NCBI RefSeq assembly: GCF_963678635.1
Contig: NC_087064.1
Span: 13,365,599-13,429,598, forward strand
From: Symsagittifera roscoffensis
Lineage: Eukaryota; Xenacoelomorpha; Acoela; Convolutidae
Direction of reading: 5' to 3'
Length of the DNA: 64,000 bases
Part shown: in pieces, positions 52,420-64,000 of the stretch
Layout of the letters: each line of letters begins with the position of its first letter
Numbering within the stretch: position 1 is the stretch's first letter
Program-made: the position numbers and the translations under genes
The notes under the pieces: generated by a model
The model's input: only the letters and a program-made list of their open reading frames with translations
What the model was told of the DNA's origin: nothing
Databases searched by the model: none

Positions 52420-53935
52420 TCTAGACCTCGTTGAGTTGACCGAGACTGATGATGGAAAACTGTCAAGAGGATGATGATGATACTTAATGATGACGAAATG
52501 TCATTAAGTATTTATTACTTAATGATGCACAAAGAGGGACGTTTATGCAGGTTCAGCCAGGACCGAGCAGCACGTTCGAGAACGCCGAACCTCATAACCC
52601 ATCGACAGAAGATTGATGCATTTCAGAGGATATGGAAAAAAGTGAATATTTGATGATGGACTCTGTTTGTGAGGCGAATTAAAAAGGCACTTAGAAAAAC
52701 AAGTCAAGAAAACGGCCTGAAACGATATAATGAATGAGATGATTGACTAGGAAGAGCGACAGAAATAAATTTTTTTCTCAATGTTGAGGGTGTACTGTGC
52801 TCGATACAAGACGGACAGGAGAAAGCTCTATCATTCATATCCTTCTACCCCAAAAACGTACAAAAACACGTAGTCACAGGTAAATTTGAGAAATGTGATA
52901 TAACCTCAGCGCTAGCCTAAAGACTTATGAAGGCGAAACACACAGCAAATGATAAAAAACAGAGGAGAAAATTCGATATGAGCCTGGTTTGAGCCAAAAC
53001 GCATTGGGTAGGAGACTAGGTTTGTGTGTTTAAGAAGGTGATTCCAACGAGAGAGACAGAAAACTTCTAAAGAAACGGAGATCTATTTATTAAAACAGAG
53101 GTAAACCAAGAAGAACGTTTTTTTTTTGCGGATTCAACACAAGCCAAGCAGCACGTTTGGGAACATTGAACCTCATAACGCATCGTCAGAAGAGTGATTC
53201 ATTCGAGAGGATAAGGAAAAAAATATGTTTAATGATGGACTCCAGGGAAAAAAGGTACCAGGGAGAAGAAAGACGACAAGGAGATGTTAAAATGAGGGAC
53301 AAAGTAGCCGTTGGATCTAGACATTAATGAGTTGATCAAGGCTGATGACGGAACGTTGTCAGGAGGATGATGAAGATACTTAATGATGACAAAAGCTCAA
53401 TAAGTATCAATTATTTAAAGATACACAAAGAGGACCAGCAGAACCCGAGCAGCACGTTCAAGAACGTCGAACCTCATAATACATCGTCCGATGTTTGATG
53501 CATTCCATGGAACATAAAAAAAGTCATTAATTTACTTGGACTCTCCTTGTGAGGCGAATGAAAAAGGCACTAGGGAAAAAATTGACAGCAATGAGATGTT
53601 AAGAGAAGGGGCCATGTAGTCGTTGGATCTACACCTCAATGAGTTGACCGAGGGTGACGATGGAAAATTGTCTAGAGGATGATGATGATTTTTAATGATG
53701 ACGAAATGTCATTAAGTATTAATTACTTACTGATGCACAAAGAGGGACGTTTCTGCAGGTTCAGCCAGAGCCGAGCAGCACGTTCGAGAACTTTGAATCT
53801 CATAACCCATCGTCAGATGATTGATGCATTCCAGGGAACATGGAGAAAAGTCATTACTTTATGATGGACTCTGCTTGTGAGGCGAATGAAAATGGCACTA
53901 GCGAAAAGAATAGACCGGAGATTGATCAAAATCAG
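52420..53935 (+). repeat. Repeat block with 310-325 bp periodicity
   Basis: AGCACGTT(C/T)GAGAAC falls near 52570, 53143, 53453 and 53778, and GTTGGATCTAGACCT near 52418, 53310 and 53620. One frame of the latter reads LDL-L-NELTE-DDGKLSRG in all three copies, and another gives HKEGRFCRFS and NLITHRQMIDAFQ in two copies (52471-52653, 53679-53864), so the ancestor was probably coding. Another relative lies near 58915-58990. No product recognised. Confidence 0.7.
52750..52990 (+). pseudogene. Possible RNase H-like remnant, copy 2
   Basis: Second copy of 51976-52340: NVEGVLCSIQDGQEKALSF, then KHVVTGKFEKCDITSALA, then AKHTA. Better preserved than copy 1 in the first part; identity as RNase H remains a guess. 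Confidence 0.3.
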
Positions 53936-56900
53936 ACAATGAAATCGATTGTGAACTACAACAATCAAACAAACAGAAAAACTTTGACCTGATTTTTGGG
54001 AATGGCTTTTTGTGATGATATCAGTCCAAAAAGAGTTTAGTATGACGATTCAAGGTCTGGGTTGCAGAGCTTGAAATACTTCAAGAATGACAAACAATAT
54101 CTTTTCTGGGCTGCCCGGAAACTCATTGTTCATTCCATTCTCTAACGTCAACTTTACATCAGATTGGCTAAAAAGGGGATTAAGATGATTTTTTCCGGAG
54201 AGTGAGTGTAAGGGGTTATTCACACTGAATGTGAAAAATGCAGAAGAATCATGTGGTTTAGAGGAAAAGACGCACGTAGACCCTAAGAAACGAGACAGAT
54301 TAAGAGTGATAAAGTCATAATTTAACTTATCGATTGGTTACTGTCAGTTATTCTATTGTCAGTTTTTGTCAGTTACTTTAAACTCACTGTCACTTATTTT
54401 ATACAGACACTAAGGACAATTGCAATAGCATTCACTGCGGATATGGTGTTTGAACATCATTAGCAGCTAATTTTAGGAGAGAGTACAAAAAATAGAGTTT
54501 TTTTTGGAAGCACACCAGGAGTAGGGCGCGTATCAGCACTGTCGCCAGCAGCATCGCATACTCGAGGAAAACAATTTTGCTTTTTAGTAACAAGAGAAGT
54601 AACATGAAAGCCACGAAAATCTGGTGTGGACTCTGAATAGATTGAGACACTTCATAGAAGAGAAAACGATGAAAGAATTCTCACTTCCAGTATACCATCC
54701 GAATAGGAGTTGACTGCATCAACGAGAGAAATTTTGGTCAAAAATTTTTAGACAAAAACATCGAGCTGTAATGCAAAAAAATATAAGCTGTGCCACCGGA
54801 GAGGGCAAGAGTGTTGGAGGAACTGGAGACGACTTTAGAAGAAGAGCTCTGTAGAATTCGAGAAGACAAGGATAAATGGAGAAAATTCGAAGAGTCTAAT
54901 AACGAATAAGATTAGAAGATAGAGCGCCTGGAACAAGATCAAGTAATTTCAGGAAATTCCTGGACCCTACCAATAACTTGAGACACTCAGAAGTTGAAAG
55001 GATTTTGATACAGCTGGTCGAAACAGCTGGCCACCTAGCGCAAAAAGAAAGAGAACGCCAGCTTCATGGTTGACTGCACCCTTTGGATTAGTGGACGTGC
55101 AACTCTTCGGAACAACTGCGGGGGAATAGGAACAAGGACGGCACCGTCGTCCGAGGCAACCCTATAAAATTAAGATGCCACGAGATGTTTTGGATAACCA
55201 GAGTGACGACATTCGGAGGCTTTTGTTTAGGATGAAAGAAATCAGGAATCGGGAAGAGTTACCAATGTGATGATTTCATTGCTAACACACAAGGAGACAC
55301 GAAGCACTGAAACTGCGGAGAGCTTTTTAGAGGCAATGCTTGTATACTTAGGGGAAAAACCAATCAAAAAATAACTAGGGATGAAAGTGTAGCACAAATT
55401 TGGATCTGTAGACCATTTTCGAAAGGTCTTCACCTTGATACGATAGAGGGACGTACTTGGATGAAACGAACGTATCCTCCAAGATTGTTTAGAAGAACTT
55501 GAAAGTTTTGATCTTTCTGCAGCCTAATCATAAAAGCGCCTAGGATCAACATTCCACAAATGACGAAGAATTTACTTGATTTAAATTCGATATCGTACGT
55601 GATTTAAAAAAACGGGGTAATTGAGGTGACCGCACCTAGAGCAGAACGATGTCATAATCGTAGCTTTGTAATGTGAGCAAAGTCAGTTCTCACGCCCGCA
55701 AATCTACAAAAAAGACCTGACAAAGTTGAATTTTGATACAATCAGCTTCACTCTAGATGCTCTACAGATGCTTGATGGTGTCAGGTTATCAGTCAATGGC
55801 ATGTTTATACCCTCTGAAATCAAGTTCAGCTCGCTCAACGGCTGCCTTGAATTTAACGGATTCTGAGGACTGCCCTCAAACAACGCAATGGAACCAATCA
55901 ACGCCCAACCGCTGCAGGATGTACGAAAAACTATCGAGAAAGAAGATGTATTCAAAGTGACGATTTAAATGTGGCCTGGACGATTTCTGAAAACTGTTTC
56001 TCCAAATGGGCATCATGTGAAGATGTTGGAGCAAATGATTCCTGAACTTGCCCACATCAAGCAAAAAAAACATACTTCAAATTAAGAGCACAATAATCTG
56101 ACACAAATAGCCATGCGGCGAGTTGATGTTTATGGCGTAAGAGTTAAGCTTTGCGGCGTATGTCAGAGCTGAAATGAATAAAGCAAAGATTAATTTCATA
56201 CGAACTCAGATGATCTAAAACTTCGAAATCATTGTTCCGGCCAGCAGTGTTCATGTTGGCAGCGGTCGACTTAGATTGGATGCAATCTATGTAAATGGCA
56301 ATAGGGAAACCGAGAAAAACAGAAATGAAATCCATTACAATCGGCTTTGCAGGTGTTAATAATCATCTGCACAGCAGAGTCCTCCTGAGTAGACTCAAGG
56401 AGCCATCGACCGAGAAATTTGCTATTTGGCCACCATGAAGAATCTGATAGAGTCACCCAAAAAACCCAAAGAGTAGTATTTGCGCTATCACCTGGATACT
56501 CTCAACTCCACGAAGAACTTGAATTTTTCTATAGAATTATTTCGCAGTTAGCGGAAGGCAAAAATTAATGGATAGTTAGTTCCTGCACCCAATGGTTGTA
56601 GCAAAAATTCCGAGACTGTTTACGGCAGAATTTCCGAAAGTGTGGTCTAACATATCGATTGCCACGAGAAAACTGAAGGCACATCCATTACATTTGCTGG
56701 CCCTGGTACAGTTAGCTAATTTTAAAATACATGAAGATATAAACGGAAGTGTGACGATAATCAAATCATCGTTTGAATAACAAACTATCTCCGGTTCCGC
56801 GAGGACGGAAACCCAAGAATTGAAAAATAGAAGAAGGAATTGATTTCAGAACATGAAAAAATTTAGGCATACTTTGAAACCTTGGTTTCGAGAATTACAG

Positions 56901-58914
56901 ATTAAGATTCAGACAATTTATCAACGGCGGAAAGGAACAACACATGAGCTGCGCAGCTCATCACGGCAAACCGCTGTTGTAACCCTGTTTTAAGAGCTAC
57001 ATGCAGTTTTTGTGGTGGTTTTTCTGGGCTTCTGGAAAAGTTGCTTCACCCTAAAGCAACAGACACGGATCATGGTGGGCCTCGAACATCGATCTTTCGA
57101 TTGAGAGGCGGAGACGTAATCACTTCACCACCGCCCTCCAAACCATATAATCAAACCAAAGCCATATGAAGATTGCCCTTGTCTCATGGAATAATTGGAA
57201 ATTAGAAAATAAAAGACAGGACATTTAGTGGCTTTTGAATCAAAAAATGCCAAGGGTAGTTATCTGGCAAGCATCCTTCGCTAAACGTCAACGCAAAAAA
57301 AGAATATGAAACATTGGTTTTCTCCAAAAGGCACTGGAGTAGTTTACCAATTTACTCTGGAGGGTAGTTGAATACAACATCCTCTGATTCATCCTCTGGT
57401 AGCGATATCATACAAAAAGATTGTTTTGCGACTAAGACTCACAGGATGTTTGGCACGATTATTTAGGGATGAGTATGACACTGATGAAAACAAACGACCG
57501 AGAGACGAGAAAGTGATCTTGTTGATTGCTCTAGGAGGCTTGATGATATAAAAAGACGCTAGCGTAGTATGTGGAATAATGAAAAACCTAAGACTCATGT
57601 TGGAACAGATATCAGCGTCAGCTCTGATCACAATGGCGAGGAAGACGACAAACCTGAACAACAATTGTAATTTTATGCACTAATGGACATTCAACAAAGC
57701 AAGGCGTTAAGAGTAAAGATGAAAAACCACTACAATTGGATCTTTTGAGGAAAATAGATGAAGTACATCAGTTTTCCAATAAGCAGGCAATCGAACGAAA
57801 AAATCCATGGAATAAACGAAGGAATCCATAGAAATATTCAGGAGGTCGAGTGTTTACTGAGCGATTGACACTTCGATTACAAAAAGGCAAGGTTACTTCC
57901 AGAATATCAACCGCGAGAGATATAGGAAGTCCACACGTGCATTACCAGTCCACACGTCAAAACTGGACTGGTAATGCAAGCAGAGGTATCTCCAGGAGCC
58001 TCAGCAACCATTGTTATTGCAGACAACTTTGGACCTTCACCAAAGCAAGCCGCTGCAAGTAAACATAAAAAACTGCTAGAATTGAACCTCTGAAAAAAAA
58101 GATTTAAAAAAACTATTCTCCTATAAAGAACTCAAGCTAATAATGAATCAATGAGAACAAAAAAAACCGATTACTGTGGACCAATGAAAAAATAGTTTTA
58201 TCAGTAAGAGTCGGTAATTGTTGGAATGGCGTAAGAAGTAATTAAAAACTAAGATGTTTCAGCACGAAAATGCACTCTTATTGAGATTATGGGTTTTAAC
58301 AGCGAGAGACAAAAATCCAAATCGGACTAGTAAAAGAGCAGTTGTCTCTAACACAAACTCTGAGTGCAGAGCAGATCTTGGGTTGAGATTATCATACAAA
58401 ATTCTGAAAACAAGACTAAAAATAGTGTGGGAATTGATTAAAAGATCATGGTACCCAAATCCTACCTCGTACATGACTTTTAAAAAAACCTAGCACTGAC
58501 TGCAACCTCGATTGAGAACCTTTTGAAATCTCAATTGTGAAGACTGCGATGAAACAAAACAATCGATTAAGAATATTTTTCAAAAAGAAAACGATGAAAA
58601 CCAAAACGGAAACAGAACTAGTGTTTGTATAGTATTTGATTGTCATGGGGAAACAGAAGTGAATCTAGTGACAGCAATGGGATATTACAGAGCGTTCGTT
58701 TCTTTAGAGTCACTCTTGAATCCAGAGCAAAAACGTCAGAAAATGACAACCATTGGTGGGGAATTTATTATGGTGGGTTGCAAGTCGTTGAAAAAAATAT
58801 TCAAAAAGGTCTATTATAAGCATTCACCTCTCCCAAACACCTAGGCAAGAGTAACCTAGGCACGAGATCTGATAAGACGGAAGTTTACAAATAGAAAAGT
58901 TTCTCCGGGCTCAA
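53750..58914 (+). repeat. Large decayed repeat unit 1 (about 5.2 kb)
   Basis: Anchors shared with unit 2: GATTGATCAAAATCAGA (53927 and 59313), GAAAAGACGCACGTAGACCC-like text (54262 and 59727), NRLRHF/DRLRDF-coding text (54630 and 59780), TGTGCCACCGGAGAGGG (54788 and 60730), AGCTTCACTCTAGATGC (55742 and 61410), CAGATATCAGCG (57606 and 62960), GTGAATCTAGTG (58657 and 63780). Coding-looking islands exist (for example LEELETTLEEELCRIREDKD near 54830 and SFTLDALQMLDGVRLSVNG near 55745), but stops are frequent. Product unknown; probably an old transposable element. Confidence 0.65.
57066..57140 (-). repeat. tRNA-like sequence, possible SINE head
   Basis: The minus strand reads GGAGGGCGGTGGTGAAGTGA then TTACGTCTCCGCCTCTCAAT and, further on, GATGTTCGAGGCCC. 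TGGTGAAGTGATTA resembles a pol III A box and GTTCGAGGCC a B box, at the right distance. The acceptor and T stems do not close, so it is not a functional tRNA; a tRNA-derived SINE start or a decayed tRNA pseudogene are both possible. Confidence 0.35.
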
Positions 58915-58932
58915 TAAAAGCCAAGCATCACG

Positions 58933-59358
58933 TTGAGAACTTCGAGCCTCTTAACTCGTTGTCAGAAGTTTGATGCTTTCCAAAGAACGCGAAAAAAGGA
59001 TGTTTTTTTATTGCTGGACCCGATATGTGAAGTAAATTTGAAAAATACTGGGGAAATGAATGTCGGTAATGAGAAGAGTTGGACAACCCTGAGCAGGAGA
59101 AAATACTCAAGAACACTGAACTGGACTTGTTATTTGGATTGCAGAGGCGGCATTGTGACAGAGGAAAAATTTGGTAAGAATTATGAAGCTTTTATGTTGG
59201 ACACGAGAGATCTGAAGAAGATGGCAGAATCATTAGTGGTTCTGGAAGAAATGGACGCGTTACGAGACGTGCAAATTGTGGAAACTCAGGACAACGATTG
59301 GCTCGAGGATCGATCAAAATCAGAACTTAAGATCGACGATGAACTACATCAATCATAA
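58933..59358 (+). CDS. Unknown ORF at the start of unit 2 (141 codons)
   Basis: A plus-strand frame, charged and predicted helical in its second half (DTRDLKKMAESLVVLEEM, then WLEDRSKSELKIDDELHQS). Its first 30 residues lie over the 310-bp-repeat relative (FDAFQRTRKK matches IDAFQRIWKK at about 52620). The rest matches the end of unit 1's first part only weakly. The function is unknown and the frame may be a chance survivor. Confidence 0.35.
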   Translation: MRTSSLLTRCQKFDAFQRTRKKDVFLLLDPICEVNLKNTGEMNVGNEKSWTTLSRRKYSRTLNWTCYLDCRGGIVTEEKFGKNYEAFMLDTRDLKKMAESLVVLEEMDALRDVQIVETQDNDWLEDRSKSELKIDDELHQS

Positions 59359-59689
59359 AAACGTAAACTAACTAACCTGCGAGTTCTGGAATGGCTTTAC
59401 AAAATGACAAGAGGCCCCCAAGAGACTAATGGGACGATCAAAGACATTAAATGTGAGAGCATAAAACATTCAAAAGTGACAAACTTGATACTTCCTTGTC
59501 TGCTCAGGAGGGACAATAAGCCTTCCAGTTGTTAAAATCAACCTGATATCTTATGAGCGATCGACAAAAACGTTGACAAAAATTTTGCCTGGGAAGTGGT
59601 GTACTAATTACCTACACTGACAAAAAATGGAATGCAATATGCGTGATCTTAACACCTTTCAAAACAAAATGATTTTACCTTCCAGAAAC

Positions 59690-59874
59690 AATTGAGAGAG
59701 AAATTTCGAGTTGCCTTGTTGGGCGACAGAAAAGACACATGTTGACCCCAAAAATCTGGTTTTATCTCTGGACAGGTTGAGAGACTTCTCTTTGATGAGA
59801 CAATTGACAGAACTCTTTCTTGCAGTCCACGATCCAAATAGAGTCGACTGCATCCACATGATTTTTATGCAATA
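59690..59874 (+). pseudogene. Coding-like island in unit 2
   Basis: An open frame without Met start reads KTHVDPKNLVLSLDRLRDFS, then LMRQLTELFLAVHDPNRVDC to a stop at 59874. Unit 1 keeps parts of the same text (KTHVDPK near 54265; NLVWTLNRLRHF and VYHPNRS near 54620-54705). Conservation of these residues between two highly diverged copies suggests a once-functional protein. Family not recognised. Confidence 0.4.
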
Positions 59875-60484
59875 AAATATGTATTCATTACTTACTTCAA
59901 ATAAAATAACTTTTTATAGGTTAATTGAATTTTATGAGAATGAGACCTGAACGTTTATGCTATTATGACTAGATCGCACCCACCACATTTGATAATTTTG
60001 GTTTTTTATATATAAATTGTGTTGGCTCTTTTGAGTGAATGGTGTTCGACAATGTGTTGAAAATGTACAAAGGGTTTTCAAGTTCGGTTGACACAGTTAC
60101 CCTGAAGGTCTAAACTATGGATTGTCCATCATTTATTCATATCCCAAAAAAAAATAATTGACACTTGCAATAATGTTTCTAAAACAAATCTTTTTAGCTT
60201 GACTTTTTTATTTAAATTTTCTTAGAATGAAAAAAAGATGTGGGGGTAATGGTGATTGGTTCACAATTGTTCCTTTAGAACCAAACTGATCGACCTTAAT
60301 TAATTTCAAACACAACAACATCATCGAATGAAAACTATATGGAATGGATAAATTTGACAAAAACGAACTTGTAGACCTGGCAGAGGCCTATGTGGGACAA
60401 GTGGTGGGTGTGATCTATCGCCGGCGATAGAAAGAGACTTAGATCTGGACGAACCATCATTGTTGGGCACATCAATTATGGGAA

Positions 60485-60706
60485 TTGCCCAGGGAAGTCC
60501 TGCTGATGTCTGCTCATGGACAGCGAGGCGTAGTAGACCACCCAAATGAGTTTGATGAGGTCGAGAAATCGGGAAACAACCTAGCCGTTGAGCTTGGACT
60601 AGAGAGTACTAGGACTAACAGCAGCCATGGGAGAAGCCTCTCAGTACAAGAACTCGTTCCTAGACTGGCTAGGATGCATGCAGAGATAAATGGCGAAGCT
60701 GTATAG
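60485..60706 (+). CDS. Unknown short ORF in unit 2 (73 codons)
   Basis: Hydrophilic with a helical end (FDEVEKSGNNLAVELGLEST and VQELVPRLARMHAEINGEAV). No counterpart is obvious in unit 1 and no domain is recognised. Confidence 0.25.
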   Translation: MPREVLLMSAHGQRGVVDHPNEFDEVEKSGNNLAVELGLESTRTNSSHGRSLSVQELVPRLARMHAEINGEAV

Positions 60707-63700
60707 ACTAGTTCGCAGAATAGAGTAGATGTGCCACCAAGAGGGCGAGAGTGGAGGAGAACGTTAAGAGACCGAGACCAATAAGGATACCATGGAGAAA
60801 ACAGATGAGTTAGAAAAATGAAAAAGGAGGCTACTAGAACCGTGAAGACTGAGATAAATGAAAAAGAATCTTCGAAGAAAAAGCATGGATAAGTGATACA
60901 GCGTCTGAAGCGAGAGTACAGAGAACGAGCCGATCGCCTATGAAGTGCAGACTCTATAATATACGCGGAGGATGTCCCTGACTGGAATCCTAACTGTGGA
61001 GGTATTAACGCCTCGTGAAATCAACCGGACAATTAGCATGCAGGATCTGGAAGACTCTGACGACTAGATGAGTTAGAGGTGGAGTTTTTTGACATTGAAG
61101 TTTTGACAACTGAAGGAACGATCAACACACGAATATCTCTACTATTTTGCCACATAGTTTAAAATTGCCACTGGGATTAGTCACTGCGGTTCCACGATCG
61201 AGGATACAGAGCTGAGATCAGATATGAAGAAAAGACTTTGCGAAAAACACGCCAGAAGAACAATACACCCCAGACCTTAATTGTATTCAGTTAATGCTGA
61301 TGCTCCGGATGTGGACAAGACCAGTGCCCGCTGCTCGTTGATGTGGATCAGTTCATGCGCCATAGCACATGGATGAACAAGAAATGATGAAGATAAATTC
61401 GGCTACAACCAGTTTCACTCTAGATGCCACACGGATGCTGGATGGTGTCAGGCTGTCAGTCAATGGTAAGTAACCGATCGAAGAAGTAGATTGCTTTATT
61501 AGGGTTGAAATCAACTTCAACTCAGCAACTGTCTTGCAATCTGCATGTAACAAAAGTAAATCACGAAGGAAGGAGGAGAGATGAAACAAACCTGCGCGAT
61601 TTCTCAAAAGACAAGCTCCTATTGGAAAACATGGCAGAATGTTCAATCTAGTACAACTTCCCCTAGCACATGTCAGAAAGCAAAGGACGTAATTTGAATT
61701 GGCAGCTCAAAAAAGTGACATGGAGCAATCCATATTTGCAGCATACGACAACACCGAAATGAAAAAAAATATAATTTTCATAGTGAGCTCTATGTACGTG
61801 TAGTTATGACGAAAGCACTCGACCTAATTTGGTTGCAGTCTCTCTCAATGCCATTCGGGTAGATCAAATAATCGTTCACGCGTCGAACGAACTTTGGTAT
61901 CGATGGAAACGATCAAGACTTAGATCACAAGAGAACAGGATGTGAGACGCATCTCTACAAGACAATCAAGAAGATGGGTAAAAATACTACCTTGCAGAAA
62001 AAAAAACAGGAAATGCAGCGAGTAATTTTTCCTAGAAAAATACCTGATAGAGAATAGTTAAGGCATGAGAGCGGGATTGGCTGTTTCCCTGACCAAAATG
62101 GCATTTTTGGATCAGTTTTTGGTCTGTAGTGAAGCGCTGCAAGACACAATCAGTGTTGAAAACAGATCTGAAATGACCACTTATGCAAAAAAACTCTTAT
62201 GAAGTTGGACGAATGCAAGAGAGGGATGAAAAAATTACTCCAGAAATCTGCCACTGATGAGAGCTAGTTCAATTCTACTATCAAACTCACATACCAAAAA
62301 AAAGACGAAGTGGCGTTTCTGTCCAGAACAAGGAAAAGAATGAGAAGTTGGTAACTCGTGTGACACTAGAGATGAAGATCATGAGCCAGTGTGTGAACAG
62401 CATCTTGAGAGTTTTGAAATCTTCAAGGAACAATCAGTAATTGGGAGTTTTGCGGGACAGCTATCGCCCGTCAAGCACAATCTGATGCTAGTGTCGTGAT
62501 AGGTGAACCTGCTGGCGGATATATAGAAAGTAGATGAAAAAATTAAAAATCAGCCAGATTGCACCTTGTGCCTTCCTAGACAAAGGTGTCAAACGATAAT
62601 ATCTGGACAACATCATTCACGACAAAAATATGCAGAAGAAATGTTTAGTTACTAGCTTCCCCGGATATGCCGATGAACGGGCAATGTTGTAAATTTATTT
62701 CGAGAAAGGAAGATGAACAGCCTCCAAATTTCGAGCTCTGGCAGCGATACCAAAAACGAGGACTCATTTGCAACTCAGAATCTTCGGGAATCTAGGTGGA
62801 TAAACTAGGGATCAGCTTGGCTCTGATGAAAGGAAAAGATCAGAGAACAAGGAAATATTCTTGATGATGGCTCTAAGAGGCATGATGATATGTGAAAATG
62901 CTAGCGTAGCAAGAGCAAAAATGAGAAACGCTCTCTAATTCTGAAGACCCATGTTAAAACAGATATCAGCGACAGCAAAACTTTAGGAGGAAGGTCATGA
63001 GCTTGAGCAAACAATACTATTGCAGGTACTAATGAACATTCAACAAAGCAAGCCGTTATGAGTAAACATGAAAAAATTAAATAACTAGGACCTTTGAGGA
63101 AAACAGACAAAGTATCAAGTATCTTCAATAAGGAACTCTGGCTCTCGAAAAAACTGATAGGAACACTAACGAAATTTAGTGATTACTGTGGACCATTGAG
63201 AAATTATTTTAGTTTTAGTCGAGATTTGTCCGAACGGCGTACAATCCATTCATGAACAAATGCAGGTGTGACTGCTCTTTCGATGAAAAAGTGGTGTTAC
63301 TGAGATTATGGGTGGCCGGAGTAGCAATAGTTTGAAATATAGGAAATCCACAAGTCCAATTAATTCGCTGAATACAAGAAGAAGTGACTGCCCCCTCTTC
63401 CAAGAAATGTAACAGCATCGTATAAATTGCAATGGGATTGTCAGATGAACTTTCGAGATCAAGTCTGATGATCGTGTGGGAATGGATGAAGCCATCATGG
63501 CGCCCAAGTCCTATAGTGAACATGGTTTTGCAGGCGACTCAATACCTTGAAAAAGAACTCAAAGCTAACAGCAGTTGCCTTTTTGAGAACCGAAGACTGG
63601 ATAAAACCTGGTAGCTGTTTGAAAAGAACCTGTGAACTGGAACATCTTTTCTGTGGAGTTTCGATTGTCTGATGATATTCCAGAAACAACATAAGCAATT

Positions 63701-63785
63701 GTTGATATTGCTTGAAAATCTAACAATGAAAACTAAGATGGAAGCGGAACTAGTAGCGGATTGTCATGATTAAAAAACAATGAAT

Positions 63786-64000
<215 letters not shown>

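Overview
The window looks like AT-rich nuclear DNA of an invertebrate animal, though a protist is not excluded. It has no operons and no intact long host gene. The only recognisable host sequences are two copies of one terminal EF-hand exon with a splice acceptor and AATAAA signal, and a 5'-truncated, 3'-broken histone H3 fragment at the right edge. Almost everything else is mobile or repetitive DNA in various stages of decay.

1-6.6 kb: AT-rich DNA with a broken non-LTR-type reverse transcriptase remnant (about 2.96-3.97 kb), then a roughly 2 kb satellite with a higher-order period near 390 bp.

6.6-32.3 kb: one very large LTR-retrotransposon structure, all coding on the minus strand. It holds two complete-length Ty3/gypsy-type pol regions in tandem, called here copy A (right, 5') and copy B (left, 3'), with no LTR between them. 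Four related LTR-like sequences sit at the ends, two on each side. From 5' to 3' copy A runs: leader ORF, Gag N-region, SR/RN-rich Gag tail, protease, RT, RNase H, integrase, two small ORFs, a membrane tail and a terminal P/T-rich ORF. Copy B runs: Gag with capsid and zinc knuckle, SR/RN tail, RT, RNase H, integrase, the same two small ORFs, an envelope-like remnant and a terminal P/T-rich ORF. Copy A lacks capsid and zinc knuckle, while copy B lacks protease. Several frame breaks are shared by both copies and so predate the duplication.

32.3-42.7 kb: AT-rich DNA without genes, a 94-bp-arm fold-back element at 37.9-38.1 kb with scattered relatives, and a 397-bp tandem repeat at 41.2-42.65 kb.

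43-51.7 kb: two direct copies of a 1.5 kb segment, each holding the EF-hand exon, flank a GC-richer, ORF-dense plus-strand block. In that block I read five successive retropepsin-fold-like units, all without the normal D-T/S-G catalytic motif, separated by acidic linkers and broken by a few frameshifts and stops. This array is the most unusual thing in the window. A degraded plus-strand integrase core starts directly at the outer edge of the right 1.5 kb copy.

52-63.8 kb: decayed plus-strand repeats. These are a block with 310-325 bp periodicity, then two tandem copies of a unit of about 5.1-5.7 kb with no recognisable product. The second copy ends abruptly in the histone H3 fragment.

All homology calls come from reading translated sequence by eye; no database search was possible.
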